A stretch of DNA of 64,000 nt from Raineyella sp034933565 (lineage in GTDB: Bacteria; Actinomycetota; Actinomycetes; Propionibacteriales; Propionibacteriaceae). Positions 43,186 to 52,084 of this stretch are shown in pieces. The stretch is from positions 9,117 to 73,116 of the forward strand of contig NZ_JAYFNG010000003.1 in NCBI RefSeq assembly GCF_034933565.1, in the 5' to 3' direction. The translations under genes and the position numbers were made by a program. The notes beneath the pieces are model-generated. The model saw only the letters and a program-made list of their open reading frames with translations. It was not told the DNA's origin and did no database searches. Within the stretch, counting starts at the first letter, position 1, and every line of letters starts with the position of its first letter.

Positions 43186-44454
43186 ATGTCTGCTCCCGCC
43201 GTCACCCGCACCACTTCCACCTCGACCACCGCCACCTCGATCGCCTCATCCACCCCCACCGCGGCCGCCTCCACTGCGACCGTGGCCGCAGCGGGCCCGA
43301 CCACCGACTTCTATGACGTCTTCGCCGATGTGGCCGGCGCGGACCGGGCGGCCTGGGACCGTGCCCGTACGCTCGCCGACGACGCGTTCCCGGATGTCAA
43401 TGAGGCCTGGGAGAAGGCCGAGTATCCGCTGCACCTGGTCCGCCGGATGGGCGAGCTGGACCTGCTCGCCGACGGTGTGCCGGTCCCGGGCGGCAGCGCG
43501 CCACTGTCGCCGCTCGCCGCCGGCCTGGTCAACATGGAGGTGGCCCGGATCGACGGGTCGCTGGCGACCGTCACCGCCGTCCAGGGCGGCCTCACCATGC
43601 GCTCCCTGCACCTGCTCGGCTCGCCCGAGCAGCAGGAGGAGTGGCTCGGCCCGCTCGCCCGGGCGGAGAAGCTCGGTGCCTTCGGCCTCACCGAGCCGGC
43701 GCACGGCTCCGACGCCGTCGGCCTGGAGACCAGTGCCGTACGCTCCGGCGACGGGTGGGTGCTGAACGGCCAGAAGCGCTGGATCGGCAACGGGTCGGTC
43801 GGCGACATGACGATCATCTGGGCCCGCAACGAGGAGGGGAAGGTCAACGGGTTCGTCGTCCCGCAGGACGCCCCCGGCTACGCCGCGGAGACGATCACCG
43901 GCAAGGTCAGCCTGCGCGGCATCCCGCAGGCGCTGATCACCCTCACCGACGTGTGGGTGCCCGACGCGGCCCGGCTGCCACATGCGCACTCGTTCCGGGA
44001 CGTGTCCCGGGTGCTGATGGCCACCCGGGCCGGGATCGCCTGGGCCGCACTCGGGCACGCCACCGCCTGCTACGAGGCGGCGCTGGCCCATGCCGGCACC
44101 CGGGTGCAGTTCGGCCGGCCGCTGGCGTCCTACCAGCTGGTCCAGGACCGGCTGGCCACCATGCTCGGCTCGCTGGTCACCATGCAACTGCACTGCCGGC
44201 GGATCGCCGACCTCGACACCGCCGGCCGGCTGCGCCCCGAACAGGCCTCGATGGCCAAGGTGCAGTGCACCCGGGCGGCCCGTACGGTCGCCGCCGACGC
44301 CCGCGACCTGCTCGGGGGCAGCGGCATCCTGCTCGAGAACCATGTGATCCGCCACCTGGCCGACCTCGAGGCCCTGCACACGTACGAGGGCACCGACTCG
44401 GTGCAGTCGTTGATCATCGGACGATCCATCACCGGCGTCGGCGCGTTCGCCTGA
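43186..44454 (+). CDS. Acyl-CoA dehydrogenase, glutaryl-CoA dehydrogenase-like
   Basis: A 422-residue flavoenzyme. Residues 1-42 are a Thr/Ser/Ala-rich low-complexity extension not found in the family. The core has FGLTEPAHGSDAV and LNGQKRWIGNGSVGD (FAD and substrate binding). The catalytic Glu401 lies in TYEGTDSVQSLIIGRSITG, which most resembles glutaryl-CoA dehydrogenases. It needs an electron-transfer flavoprotein that is not coded here. The substrate could be butyryl- or glutaryl-CoA. ATG 43186 follows GAAGGAACG. Confidence 0.9.
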   Translation: MSAPAVTRTTSTSTTATSIASSTPTAAASTATVAAAGPTTDFYDVFADVAGADRAAWDRARTLADDAFPDVNEAWEKAEYPLHLVRRMGELDLLADGVPVPGGSAPLSPLAAGLVNMEVARIDGSLATVTAVQGGLTMRSLHLLGSPEQQEEWLGPLARAEKLGAFGLTEPAHGSDAVGLETSAVRSGDGWVLNGQKRWIGNGSVGDMTIIWARNEEGKVNGFVVPQDAPGYAAETITGKVSLRGIPQALITLTDVWVPDAARLPHAHSFRDVSRVLMATRAGIAWAALGHATACYEAALAHAGTRVQFGRPLASYQLVQDRLATMLGSLVTMQLHCRRIADLDTAGRLRPEQASMAKVQCTRAARTVAADARDLLGGSGILLENHVIRHLADLEALHTYEGTDSVQSLIIGRSITGVGAFA

Positions 44455-44496
44455 GCCCGGGCACCCGTCACCGGAACCACAGAGGAGCTGACAGAC

Positions 44497-46002
44497 ATGG
44501 ACAAGGTCGTCCCCACTGCCGCCCAGGCCGTCGCCGACATCCCTGACGGTGCGGTGATCTCCGTGGGTGGCTTCGGCTGCTGCGGATCCCCGCACGTGCT
44601 CATCGGCGCCCTGCTGGACCAGGGCGCCACCGACCTGCGGGTCGTCTCCAACAATCCCGGCGCCCAGAGTGCCGGCGAGGACATCTCGCTGGGCCGGCTC
44701 GTCAGCGCCGGGCGGATCAGCCGGTTCACCGGGTCGTACGTGTCCTCGAACCACGAGTTCGAACGGCAGTACCTGACCGGCCGGATCGAGTTCGAGCCCG
44801 TCCCGCAGGGCACCCTGGCCGAGAAGATGCGGGCCGGCGGAGCGGGCATCCCCGCCTTCTGGACCGCGTCGGGCACCGGCTCGCCGGTCGGCGAGGGCGG
44901 CCTGCCGCTGCTGCACGACGAGACCGGGGCGGTCGTCAAGGTCTCCGCGCCGAAGGAGACCCGCCGGATGACCTTCCGGGGCGAGGACCGCGAGTTCGTC
45001 CTGGAGGAGTCCGTCACCACCCAGTACGGCCTGGTCCGGGCCTGGAAGGGGGACCGGCACGGCAACCTGGTCTTCCGCCGCTCGGCAGCCAACTTCAACC
45101 CGCTCGCGGCCCAGTGCGCCACCATTGCGATCGCCGAGGTCGAGGAGCTGGTGGAGCCCGGCGAACTGCGCCCCGAGGAGATCCACCTGCCCGGCATCTA
45201 CGTCCACCGGGTGGTGCCGCTCACCCCGGCCCAGGCCGCCGACAAGCCGATCGAGTTCCGCCACGTACGCTCCCGCGAGGCCGAGCGCGGCTCGGGCGCG
45301 GGGGCTGCGGGGGCGGGCGTCGAGGGATCGCGGACGTACGGCCTGACCCGGGAGCAGATGGCCGCCCGTGCCGCGGCCGAACTGCACGACGGCGACTACG
45401 TCAACCTCGGCATCGGCATCCCCACCCTGGTCGCCGGGCAGATGCCGGACGGGGTGGAGGTCGTCCTGCAGTCGGAGAACGGCGTCCTCGGGCTCGGGCC
45501 GGCACCGTACGACGACGAGGTGGACGCCGACCTGATCAACGCCGGCAAGATCACCACGACGATGCGGGTCGGGGCCTGCACCTTCGACTCGGCCACCAGC
45601 TTCGGGATGATCCGCGGCGGCAAGATCGATGTCGCCGTGCTGGGCGCGATGCAGGTCAGCGCCACCGGTGACATCGCGAACTGGATGATCCCGGGCCGCA
45701 AGGTGACCGGCATGGGCGGTGCGATGGACCTGGTGCAGGGCGCCCGCAGGATCATCGCGCTGATGGAACACGTCACCAAGGACGGCGAGCCCCGCATCCT
45801 CCCGGAGTGCGCGCTGCCGCTGACGGCTCGCGGGGCGGTGGACACCATCATCACCGACCTGTGCGTCCTGGACGTCACGCCCACCGGCCTGGTGCTGCGC
45901 GAACTGGCACCGGGGGTCACGGTCGCCGATGTCCGGGCCCGGACCGGGGCGCCGTTCACCGTCGCTGCGGCACTGGAAGAGCCGGAGCGGCTGTCCGCCT
46001 GA
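44497..46002 (+). CDS. 3-oxoacid CoA-transferase, fused A and B subunits (SCOT)
   Basis: A 501-residue protein joining the A subunit (1-245: AVISVGGFGCCGSPH; RSAANFNPL) and the B subunit (about 280-501: NLGIGIPTLVA). The catalytic Glu327 is in LQSENGVLGLG. The linker (about 263-278) is Gly/Ala-rich. It moves CoA from succinyl-CoA to acetoacetate. It is fused, as in mitochondria, while many bacteria keep two genes. It is the last gene of the operon. Confidence 0.94.
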   Translation: MDKVVPTAAQAVADIPDGAVISVGGFGCCGSPHVLIGALLDQGATDLRVVSNNPGAQSAGEDISLGRLVSAGRISRFTGSYVSSNHEFERQYLTGRIEFEPVPQGTLAEKMRAGGAGIPAFWTASGTGSPVGEGGLPLLHDETGAVVKVSAPKETRRMTFRGEDREFVLEESVTTQYGLVRAWKGDRHGNLVFRRSAANFNPLAAQCATIAIAEVEELVEPGELRPEEIHLPGIYVHRVVPLTPAQAADKPIEFRHVRSREAERGSGAGAAGAGVEGSRTYGLTREQMAARAAAELHDGDYVNLGIGIPTLVAGQMPDGVEVVLQSENGVLGLGPAPYDDEVDADLINAGKITTTMRVGACTFDSATSFGMIRGGKIDVAVLGAMQVSATGDIANWMIPGRKVTGMGGAMDLVQGARRIIALMEHVTKDGEPRILPECALPLTARGAVDTIITDLCVLDVTPTGLVLRELAPGVTVADVRARTGAPFTVAAALEEPERLSA

Positions 46003-46004
46003 GG

Positions 46005-46210
46005 TGGTCGGCTGTGCCCGGTCGGCCGTGCCCGGTCGCCCGAGCTGCCCAGTCTGGTCGGCTGTGCCCGGTCGGCCGTGCCCGGTCGCCCGAGCTGCCC
46101 GGTCTGGTCGGCTGTGTCCGGTCGGCCGTGCCCGGTCGCCCGAGCTGCCCGGTCTGGTCGGCTGTGTCCGGTCGGCCGTGCCCGGTCGCCCGAGCTGCCC
46201 GGACTGGTCG
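46005..46210. repeat. 50-bp tandem repeat
   Basis: Four consecutive 50-bp units start at 46005, 46055, 46105 and 46155, with a partial fifth at 46205. Each begins TGGTCGGCTGTG and holds CCCGGTCGCCCGAGCTGCCC. Copies differ at one or two bases. They begin three bases after the CoA-transferase stop. Confidence 0.92.
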
Positions 46211-46319
46211 GCTGAGCCGCGTCGGTGGGGGCAGTCGCCCGCGCTGTCCGCCTGACCGGGTCGGCTGGGGTGTCTGCCTGGGCCGGCCGAGCCCGGTCAA
46301 CGCCGGGGGCGCAGCTGGT

Positions 46320-46367
46320 CGGCATCGGGTTGCGGGATCGAGGGTGCGATCCCGCAGCCCGATGCCG
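46320..46367 (+). terminator. 21-bp hairpin in the repeat region
   Basis: CGGCATCGGG-T-TGCGGGATCG pairs with CGATCCCGCA-G-CCCGATGCCG around 6 nt, with one G-U pair. It could end the acyl-CoA operon transcript. Confidence 0.6.
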
Positions 46368-46375
46368 GTTGCGTT

Positions 46376-46480
46376 GCTGCGGTGGTCTGCAAGCTGCTGC
46401 GGTGGTCTGCAAGCTGGTGCGGTGGTCTGCAAGCTGGTGCGGTGGACTGCAAGATGCTGCGGTGGTCTGCAACTGGTTGC
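46376..46480. repeat. 20-bp tandem repeat
   Basis: Five units of GGTGGTCTGCAAGCTGCTGC start at 46381, 46401, 46421, 46441 and 46461, with few changes. Confidence 0.9.
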
Positions 46481-46521
46481 TTGATGAGGCAGAATGCCGA
46501 CGGTGCCGGCATCGACCGACC

Positions 46522-46966
46522 TTGTTCGTGTTGGTCGATGTTGCTGAAGTTGTGCGACGGAGCTCCGGCGGCAGATGCGAGGAAGGGGAGCGTCCTCGAG
46601 GTACGTCGGTCTGTGCGGGGGGCATCGGCCGGGCCCAGGCATCGGCCGGGCCCAGGGGTTGGCCGGGCCCAGGGGCTGGCCGGGCCCAGGGGTTGGGCGG
46701 GTCCAGGGTTGGGCGGGTCCAGGGCTGGGCCGGGACAACCGGTTGGTCTGGGCGATGGGGTCGCCGGGACCGCGTGTCGGCCGGGGGATTCGGCCAGGGG
46801 ACGGGTGGCCAGGGCCACGTCTGGGCCACCTTCGCCTGCGGTGGCCGATGTTGTTCGTGTTGGTCGACGTTGCTGAAGTTGTGCGACGGAGCTCCGGCGG
46901 CAGATGCGAGGAAGGGGAGCGTCCTGGAGGTACGTCGGCCTGTGTGGGGGCATCGGCCGGGCCCAG
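46522..46966. repeat. Pair of about 115-bp direct repeats with G-rich repeats between
   Basis: The sequence from TTGTTCGTGTTGGTCGA to CATCGGCCGGGCCC occurs at 46522-46640 and again at 46851-46966, with only a few differences. The space between and after is filled with 16-18-bp units such as GGCCGGGCCCAGGGGTT. No coding frame across both copies is convincing, and the whole gap 46003-47084 has no supported gene. Confidence 0.85.
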
Positions 46967-47084
46967 GGGTTGGCCGGGTCCAAGGGCTGGGCGGGGACCA
47001 TGGGATGGGCTGGGACGACGGGCGGGCTGGGACGACCGGCAGTCGGGATGACGGGTCGGCCAGGGTCGCGGGCGGAGCGTACGT

Positions 47085-47774
47085 CTAACGTACGAGCCCG
47101 GTCCGGTAGGCGATCACCACCAGTTGGGGGCGGTCGCGTGCGCCGAGCTTGGCCATGATGTGGCTGACGTGGGTGCGGGCGGTGGCGGTGCTCACCACCA
47201 GTCGGTCGCCGATCTCGGCATTGTTGAGGCCCTCGCCGACCAGGGTCAGCACCTCCTGCTCCCGTTCGGTGAGCACGGCGAGCCGCTCGTCGGAGCGTAC
47301 GGCGGGGGCGGCGCCGGTGAAGGTGGCGATCACCGTACGCGTCACGCTCGGCGACAGCAGTGAGGAACCGCTGGCGGCAAGCCGGATCCCGCGCAGGATG
47401 TCGTCCGGTTCGGAGTCCTTGACCAGGAATCCGGCGGCCCCGGCCTGCAGGGCCGCGAAGACGTACTCGTCGAGTTCGAAGGTGGTCAGCACCACCACCC
47501 GGGTCGACGCGCAGGCCGGGTCGGCCCCTATCCGCTGCAGCGCCGCGATGCCGTCCAACTCGGGCATCCGGATGTCCATCAGCACCACGTCGGGATGCAG
47601 GTCCTTGACCCGGGCGACCGCTTCCAGCCCGGTGCCGGCCTCGGCGACCACGGTCATGTCGCGCTCGGCGTCGACCAGGGCCCGCAGGCCCATCCGGACC
47701 AGGGGCTGGTCGTCGGCGATGAGCACGGTGATCGGAGTGCCGGCGCCGGGCGTGGTCGGGTGTTCGTCGGTCAT
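47085..47774 (-). CDS. Two-component response regulator, NarL/LuxR family
   Basis: A 229-residue regulator. The receiver domain (15-135) has phospho-Asp67 in VVLMDIRMPE and Lys in GFLVKDSEP. The LuxR HTH (165-225) has LTEREQEVLTLVGEGLNNAE and TARTHVSHIMAKLGARDR. It starts inside the end of the kinase gene (ATGA overlap). It lies next to the repeat-rich gap, and its targets are unknown. Confidence 0.95.
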   Translation of the reverse strand: MTDEHPTTPGAGTPITVLIADDQPLVRMGLRALVDAERDMTVVAEAGTGLEAVARVKDLHPDVVLMDIRMPELDGIAALQRIGADPACASTRVVVLTTFELDEYVFAALQAGAAGFLVKDSEPDDILRGIRLAASGSSLLSPSVTRTVIATFTGAAPAVRSDERLAVLTEREQEVLTLVGEGLNNAEIGDRLVVSTATARTHVSHIMAKLGARDRPQLVVIAYRTGLVR

Positions 47775-49423
47775 CGTTGCTGCCCGTTTCTGCTGCCGGA
47801 GTCACTGGAATCGGCGGAGTTATTGGAGTCGGCGGAGTCGCTGGAATCGGCGGAGCCACCGGAATCGGAGGCGCCGACATCGAGGGAGCCAGCGGTCGTT
47901 CTCCAGGGTGCCGCCGCCGACGACGCAGACGCTCCCGGGCCCGTGGAGGGTGCCACGCCTGCGGACGGTGCCACGCCTGCGGAGGGTCCCGGGCCAGCAG
48001 ACGCTCCCGGGCCCGTGGAGGGCGCCGCGTCTGCGGACGGTGCCACGCCTGCGGAAGGCCCCGCCGCTGCGGAGGGCGCCGGGCCAGCAGACGGTCCTGC
48101 TCCCGCCGAGGGTCCAGCCGCCGACCGTCCGGGCATGCTCCCGCCCACGCCGAGCGGTAGTACGGCGGTGATCGTCACCCCACCAGGGCCGGAGTCGTCG
48201 AGGGTCAGGGTGCCGCCGAGGGTGGCGACGCGTTCGCGCATGCCGCGCAGGCCGTTGCCCTCGACGATCGGGTGCGCCGGGGCCGGGCCGCCGTTGCGGA
48301 CCTCGACCCGCAGCCGATCGCCGTCGCGGTCGATCCGGACGTCCACCGGTGTGCCCGGCGCGTGGCGTACGGCGTTCGTCAGCCCCTCCTGGACGATGCG
48401 GTAGGCGACCTGCTGCACCACCAGCGGCACGCTGCTCACCAGCCCGGGCCCGCGCCGCAGGGTGATCGCGGCCCCGCCGGCGGTCAGCGGTGCGATCAGG
48501 TCGTCGAGCCGGTCGAGGGTCGGGCCGGGGGCCAGCGGCGCGGTCTCCTGGGGGTCACGGAGGATGCCGAGGGTGCGGCGGACATCGGTCAGCGAGTCCT
48601 TCGCGCTGGTCCGGATCGCCTCCAGCGAGGCGCGCGCCTGGGCCGGGTCGTCGTCGAGGAACCGCAGCGCCACCCCGGCCTGCAGGGAGATCGTCGACAG
48701 GCTGTGGCCGACGACGTCGTGCAGATCCTGGGCGAGCCGGAGCCGTTCGCGATAGGCGACCCGGCGCATCTCCTCCTCGTGGGCCTGTCGTCGGGCGACG
48801 CTCTGGGTGCGGCGGGTCTCGCTGACCAGGGTCGGCACCAGGATCGCCGCACAGCCGAAGATGATCGCCGGGTAGAGCCACGGGCTGGTCAGCCCGAGGT
48901 AGGGCTGGCGCCAGGCGACCGCCCACAGCATCGGCACCAGGGCCAGTATCCAGGCGGTCCAGGCGCGGCCCGGCCGGCTGGCCGTGAGCGAGACCAGGGC
49001 GAGGGCCGGGGCGGGCAGGGCGAACGGCAGCGAACCGCCGGCCAGCAGGTAGGCGGCCACCCCACCCAGCACCAGCAGGTAGGCCAGCCGGGGCCGCAGG
49101 GTCCGCAGCATCAGGCCGGCGCCGACGACCAGACACGCGGTGACGAGCACCGGCAGCCAGGGGGAGTCGACCAGCGCCTGCGCCCAGGGTCCGGTCGGAT
49201 CGGGGTAGCGGGGGTCGTACGGGTCGTAGCGTCCGGGCATCATCGGGTCCCCGCGCATGTGCGAGCGCATGGTCCGCTGCATGGTGGAGGGGAGAGCGGT
49301 GACCAGCATCAGCCACGCCACCACGACCGCGCTGATCAGCGACCCGACGAGGCGATGCCGCTGGTGGGACCGCCCGCCGGGGGAGTCCGGGCCCGTGACG
49401 GGCAGACCGGGGCGGGGTTCCAT
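47771..49423 (-). CDS. Sensor histidine kinase of the NarL-type (HisKA_3) family
   Basis: A 550-residue kinase. Hydrophobic helices lie between about 28 and 200, where an N-terminal sensor is embedded in the membrane. HisKA_3 has phospho-His235 in LAQDLHDVVGHSLS, and the ATPase domain has NAVRHAPGTP and GNGLRGMRERVATLGG. Residues about 430-550 are a striking tail of PSAGxAPSxG repeats ending in Ser/Asp-rich sequence. The start is ATG 49421-49423 with GAGG close by; an ATG eight codons upstream is possible. It is coupled with the regulator downstream. Confidence 0.92.
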   Translation of the reverse strand: MEPRPGLPVTGPDSPGGRSHQRHRLVGSLISAVVVAWLMLVTALPSTMQRTMRSHMRGDPMMPGRYDPYDPRYPDPTGPWAQALVDSPWLPVLVTACLVVGAGLMLRTLRPRLAYLLVLGGVAAYLLAGGSLPFALPAPALALVSLTASRPGRAWTAWILALVPMLWAVAWRQPYLGLTSPWLYPAIIFGCAAILVPTLVSETRRTQSVARRQAHEEEMRRVAYRERLRLAQDLHDVVGHSLSTISLQAGVALRFLDDDPAQARASLEAIRTSAKDSLTDVRRTLGILRDPQETAPLAPGPTLDRLDDLIAPLTAGGAAITLRRGPGLVSSVPLVVQQVAYRIVQEGLTNAVRHAPGTPVDVRIDRDGDRLRVEVRNGGPAPAHPIVEGNGLRGMRERVATLGGTLTLDDSGPGGVTITAVLPLGVGGSMPGRSAAGPSAGAGPSAGPAPSAAAGPSAGVAPSADAAPSTGPGASAGPGPSAGVAPSAGVAPSTGPGASASSAAAPWRTTAGSLDVGASDSGGSADSSDSADSNNSADSSDSGSRNGQQR

Positions 49424-49633
49424 GCCTCGATCGTACGTACCGATCATCGGGCGCACCATCGCCGCGGTGGCGTACCCGGAGCCGACCCCGTACGTCGGGC
49501 AGCGGGGGTGTCGTACGCCCCGCGGAGGGGGTGGCGTACGTCCGGCGGAGGGGGCCACGTACGTCGAGGGGCGTACGTGAAGTGCCGCCCGTGGACCGAT
49601 GTGGCGGGGGTGACGGCGACGCAGACTGGAGCC

Positions 49634-50068
49634 ATGTTCACCTCGCTGCTGCCCCTCTACATCCCGGGCCACATGGGCGGGCCCATGATGGGCCCTGTAC
49701 GCGGCTACGGCTACCACATCTTCGGAGGCGTCTTCATGTTCCTCGGCCCGCTGCTCCTCGTGCTCCTCCTCATCTACCTCTACAAGCGGGCCGAGCGTCG
49801 CGGCACGCCGCTGTTCGGCTGGGGTCCCGAGGGCGGCCCCGGGCAGCCGGTCCGGCACCACCACGGGCCGTTCGCCCCGCCGGCCCCCGAGGACGAGGCG
49901 CTGCGTACGCTCGCCAACCGCCTCGCCGCCGGCGACATCAGCCCCGAGGACTACCAGGCGCGGGTCGACATCCTGCGCCGGACCAAGGACCAGGCCAACG
50001 ATCCGACCGCCGGCATGCCCTACCTGGGGCCCGAGGACAAGGGGCCGGAGCAAGGAGGTCAGCAGTAG
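49634..50068 (+). CDS. SHOCT-domain membrane protein
   Basis: A 144-residue protein with one membrane helix at about 30-50 (GGVFMFLGPLLLVLLLIYLY). A His/Pro/Gly-rich linker (QPVRHHHGPFAPPAPE) and a C-terminal SHOCT motif (LRTLANRLAAGDISPEDYQA) follow. SHOCT proteins are short oligomerising proteins of unclear role. ATG 49634 follows GGAGC. It is divergent from the histidine kinase gene, with a 210-bp spacer of repeated CGTACGTC-type sequence. Confidence 0.85.
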   Translation: MFTSLLPLYIPGHMGGPMMGPVRGYGYHIFGGVFMFLGPLLLVLLLIYLYKRAERRGTPLFGWGPEGGPGQPVRHHHGPFAPPAPEDEALRTLANRLAAGDISPEDYQARVDILRRTKDQANDPTAGMPYLGPEDKGPEQGGQQ

Positions 50069-50091
50069 GACGATCCCCCCAGAGGTCACAC

Positions 50092-50137
50092 ACGGGTGAG
50101 GGCCCCGGTGCCGCACGGCGCCGGGGCCCTCACCCGT
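50092..50137 (+). terminator. Terminator hairpin after the SHOCT gene
   Basis: ACGGGTGAGGGCCCCGG pairs perfectly with CCGGGGCCCTCACCCGT. The 12-base loop can pair further (GCC/GGC). Confidence 0.75.
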
Positions 50138-50226
50138 TGCCCGCGTCCTCGCCCCGTCGGGGCGACCGTTCGCTAGCCTGACCGCATGGGCCCAGCTGGG
50201 GCTACCGACACGAGGATGGTGCACCC

Positions 50227-51930
50227 ATGAGCGACGCCACCGAGGCCATCCGCAAGGGCTACACGTTCGACAGTGACGCCATCGAGCTGGGCGTCCTCGT
50301 CGACGGGGGGACGCCGCTGCCCGACGTGAAGATCCGGCTCGCGCTGAGCATGCTGAACCGCCACGGCCTGGTCGCCGGCGCCACCGGCACCGGCAAGACG
50401 AAGACCCTGCAGCTGATCGCCGAACAGATCTCCGCGGCCGGCGTGCCGGTCTTCGCCGCCGACATCAAGGGCGACCTGTCGGGCCTGGGGGCGCCGGGTG
50501 TCGCGAACGAGAAGCTGCTCGCGCGGACGACCGCGATCGGGCAGGACTTCGTCCCCGCGGCCTGCCCGGTGGAGTTCTACGCGCTCGGCGGGCAGGGGCA
50601 GGGGGTGCCGCTGCGGGCCACGGTCTCCTCGTTCGGGCCGCTGCTGCTGTCGAAGGTGCTCGGCCTCAACGCCACCCAGGAGTCGTCGCTGACGCTGGTC
50701 TTCCACTACGCCGACACCAACGGCCTGCTGCTGCTCGACCTCAAGGACCTCAACGAACTGCTGAAGTTCCTCGTGTCCGATGACGGCAAGCCCGAGCTCG
50801 CCGACCTCGGTGGGCTGGCCAAGGCCACCGTCGGGGTGATCCAGCGCCAGCTCTCGGCGCTGTCGGCGCAGGGCGGGGACACGTTCTTCGGCGAACCGGA
50901 GTTCGAGACCGAGGACCTGTTGCGCACCGCCCCGGACGGCCGGGGCGTCATCTCCCTGCTCGAACTGCCCGACCTGGCACAGCGCCCGGCACTGTTCTCC
51001 ACCTTCCTGATGTGGCTGCTGGCTGATCTCTACCAGCACCTGCCCGAGGCCGGCGACCTCGACCGACCCAAGCTCGTCTTCTTCTTCGACGAGGCGCACC
51101 TGCTCTTCGAGGACGCCTCGAAAGCCTTCCAGGACGCCATCGAGCAGACCGTACGACTCATCCGGTCCAAGGGTGTCGGGGTCTTCTTCGTCACCCAGTC
51201 GCCCAAGGACGTGCCCGAGGACGTCCTCGCCCAGCTCGGCTCGCGGATCCAGCACCAGCTGCGGGCCCACACGCCCAACGACGCGAAGGCGCTGAAAGCC
51301 GCGGTGGCGACCTACCCGAAGACCGACTACGACCTTGCCGAACGGCTCCAGCAGCTCGGCATCGGCGAGGCGATCGTCACGGTGCTCAATCCGGACGGCG
51401 CCCCCACCCCGGTGGCCCGGACCCGGATGCGCGCGCCCCGGGCGTCGATGCAGCCACTGGAGGCGGACGCCATGACGGCCGCGGTCGCCGGGTCGCCGCT
51501 GCAGGCCCGCTACGGCGCTGCGATCGACCGCGAGTCCGCGTACGAGGTGCTGAACGCCAAGCTGCAGGCCGGTGCCGAGGCCGCCGCCGCGGAACAGGCG
51601 GCCGCCGCCAGGGCGAAGGCCGACGCCGAGGCGGCGAAGGCGCAGACCGAACAGGCCAGGGCAGAGGCGCAGCGGGCCAGAGCGGAGGCAGCGCGGGTCA
51701 AGGCGGAGGAGGCCGCGCAGCGCGAGGCCGAACGCGCGGCCCGGGAGCAGGACCGCGCCCGGGAGGCGGAGCGTGCCGGTGAGCAGGAGCGTACGGAGCG
51801 ATCACGCCCGGTGCGACGGGAGAAGTCGCTGATCGAGCAGATCAGCGAGAACAGCCTGGTGCGCCAGGTCGCCCGATCGGCCGCGCGGGAGATCACCCGC
51901 TCCTTGTTCGGGACGGGCCGGCGGCGCTGA
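50227..51930 (+). CDS. DUF853 / HerA-like ATPase (YjgR type)
   Basis: A 567-residue ATPase. Walker A GATGTGKTKT at 51-60, Walker B FFFDEAHLLF near 282, then FVTQSPKDVPEDVLAQLGSR. This places it in the HerA/FtsK-like helicase C-terminal family (YjgR) with unknown role. Residues about 440-545 are an Ala/Glu/Arg-rich coiled coil. The end (SLVRQVARSAAREITRSLFG) is the family's typical C terminus. ATG 50227 has no strong ribosome site; GTG starts nearby are out of frame. Confidence 0.93.
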   Translation: MSDATEAIRKGYTFDSDAIELGVLVDGGTPLPDVKIRLALSMLNRHGLVAGATGTGKTKTLQLIAEQISAAGVPVFAADIKGDLSGLGAPGVANEKLLARTTAIGQDFVPAACPVEFYALGGQGQGVPLRATVSSFGPLLLSKVLGLNATQESSLTLVFHYADTNGLLLLDLKDLNELLKFLVSDDGKPELADLGGLAKATVGVIQRQLSALSAQGGDTFFGEPEFETEDLLRTAPDGRGVISLLELPDLAQRPALFSTFLMWLLADLYQHLPEAGDLDRPKLVFFFDEAHLLFEDASKAFQDAIEQTVRLIRSKGVGVFFVTQSPKDVPEDVLAQLGSRIQHQLRAHTPNDAKALKAAVATYPKTDYDLAERLQQLGIGEAIVTVLNPDGAPTPVARTRMRAPRASMQPLEADAMTAAVAGSPLQARYGAAIDRESAYEVLNAKLQAGAEAAAAEQAAAARAKADAEAAKAQTEQARAEAQRARAEAARVKAEEAAQREAERAAREQDRAREAERAGEQERTERSRPVRREKSLIEQISENSLVRQVARSAAREITRSLFGTGRRR

Positions 51931-52068
51931 ACGGACGTCACCTTCACCCGCTCCGAAGGTAAATGTAAGGACAATTAGGCCTGCTTTCCGGTGTGATCAT
52001 CGGCGGCGTCGTGGATGTTTCCGGTCTTGGGGTGCCACGTCTCGCGGCCTTCGGGACCGATAGACTCT

Positions 52069-52084
52069 ATTTGTGCTGACAAAT
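52069..52084. promoter_or_regulatory. Small inverted repeat at the MFS start
   Basis: ATTTGT-GCTG-ACAAAT overlaps the GTG start at 52073, in an A/T-rich island. It could be an operator or a hairpin that hides the start codon. The A/T-rich stretch at 51955-51980 upstream may hold the promoter. Confidence 0.4.

Noticed and set aside
46003..47084. Long frames on both strands through the repeat island
   Set aside because: They are Pro/Arg/Gly-rich, have no ribosome sites or homology, and occur in several frames at once, as expected for GC-rich repeats.
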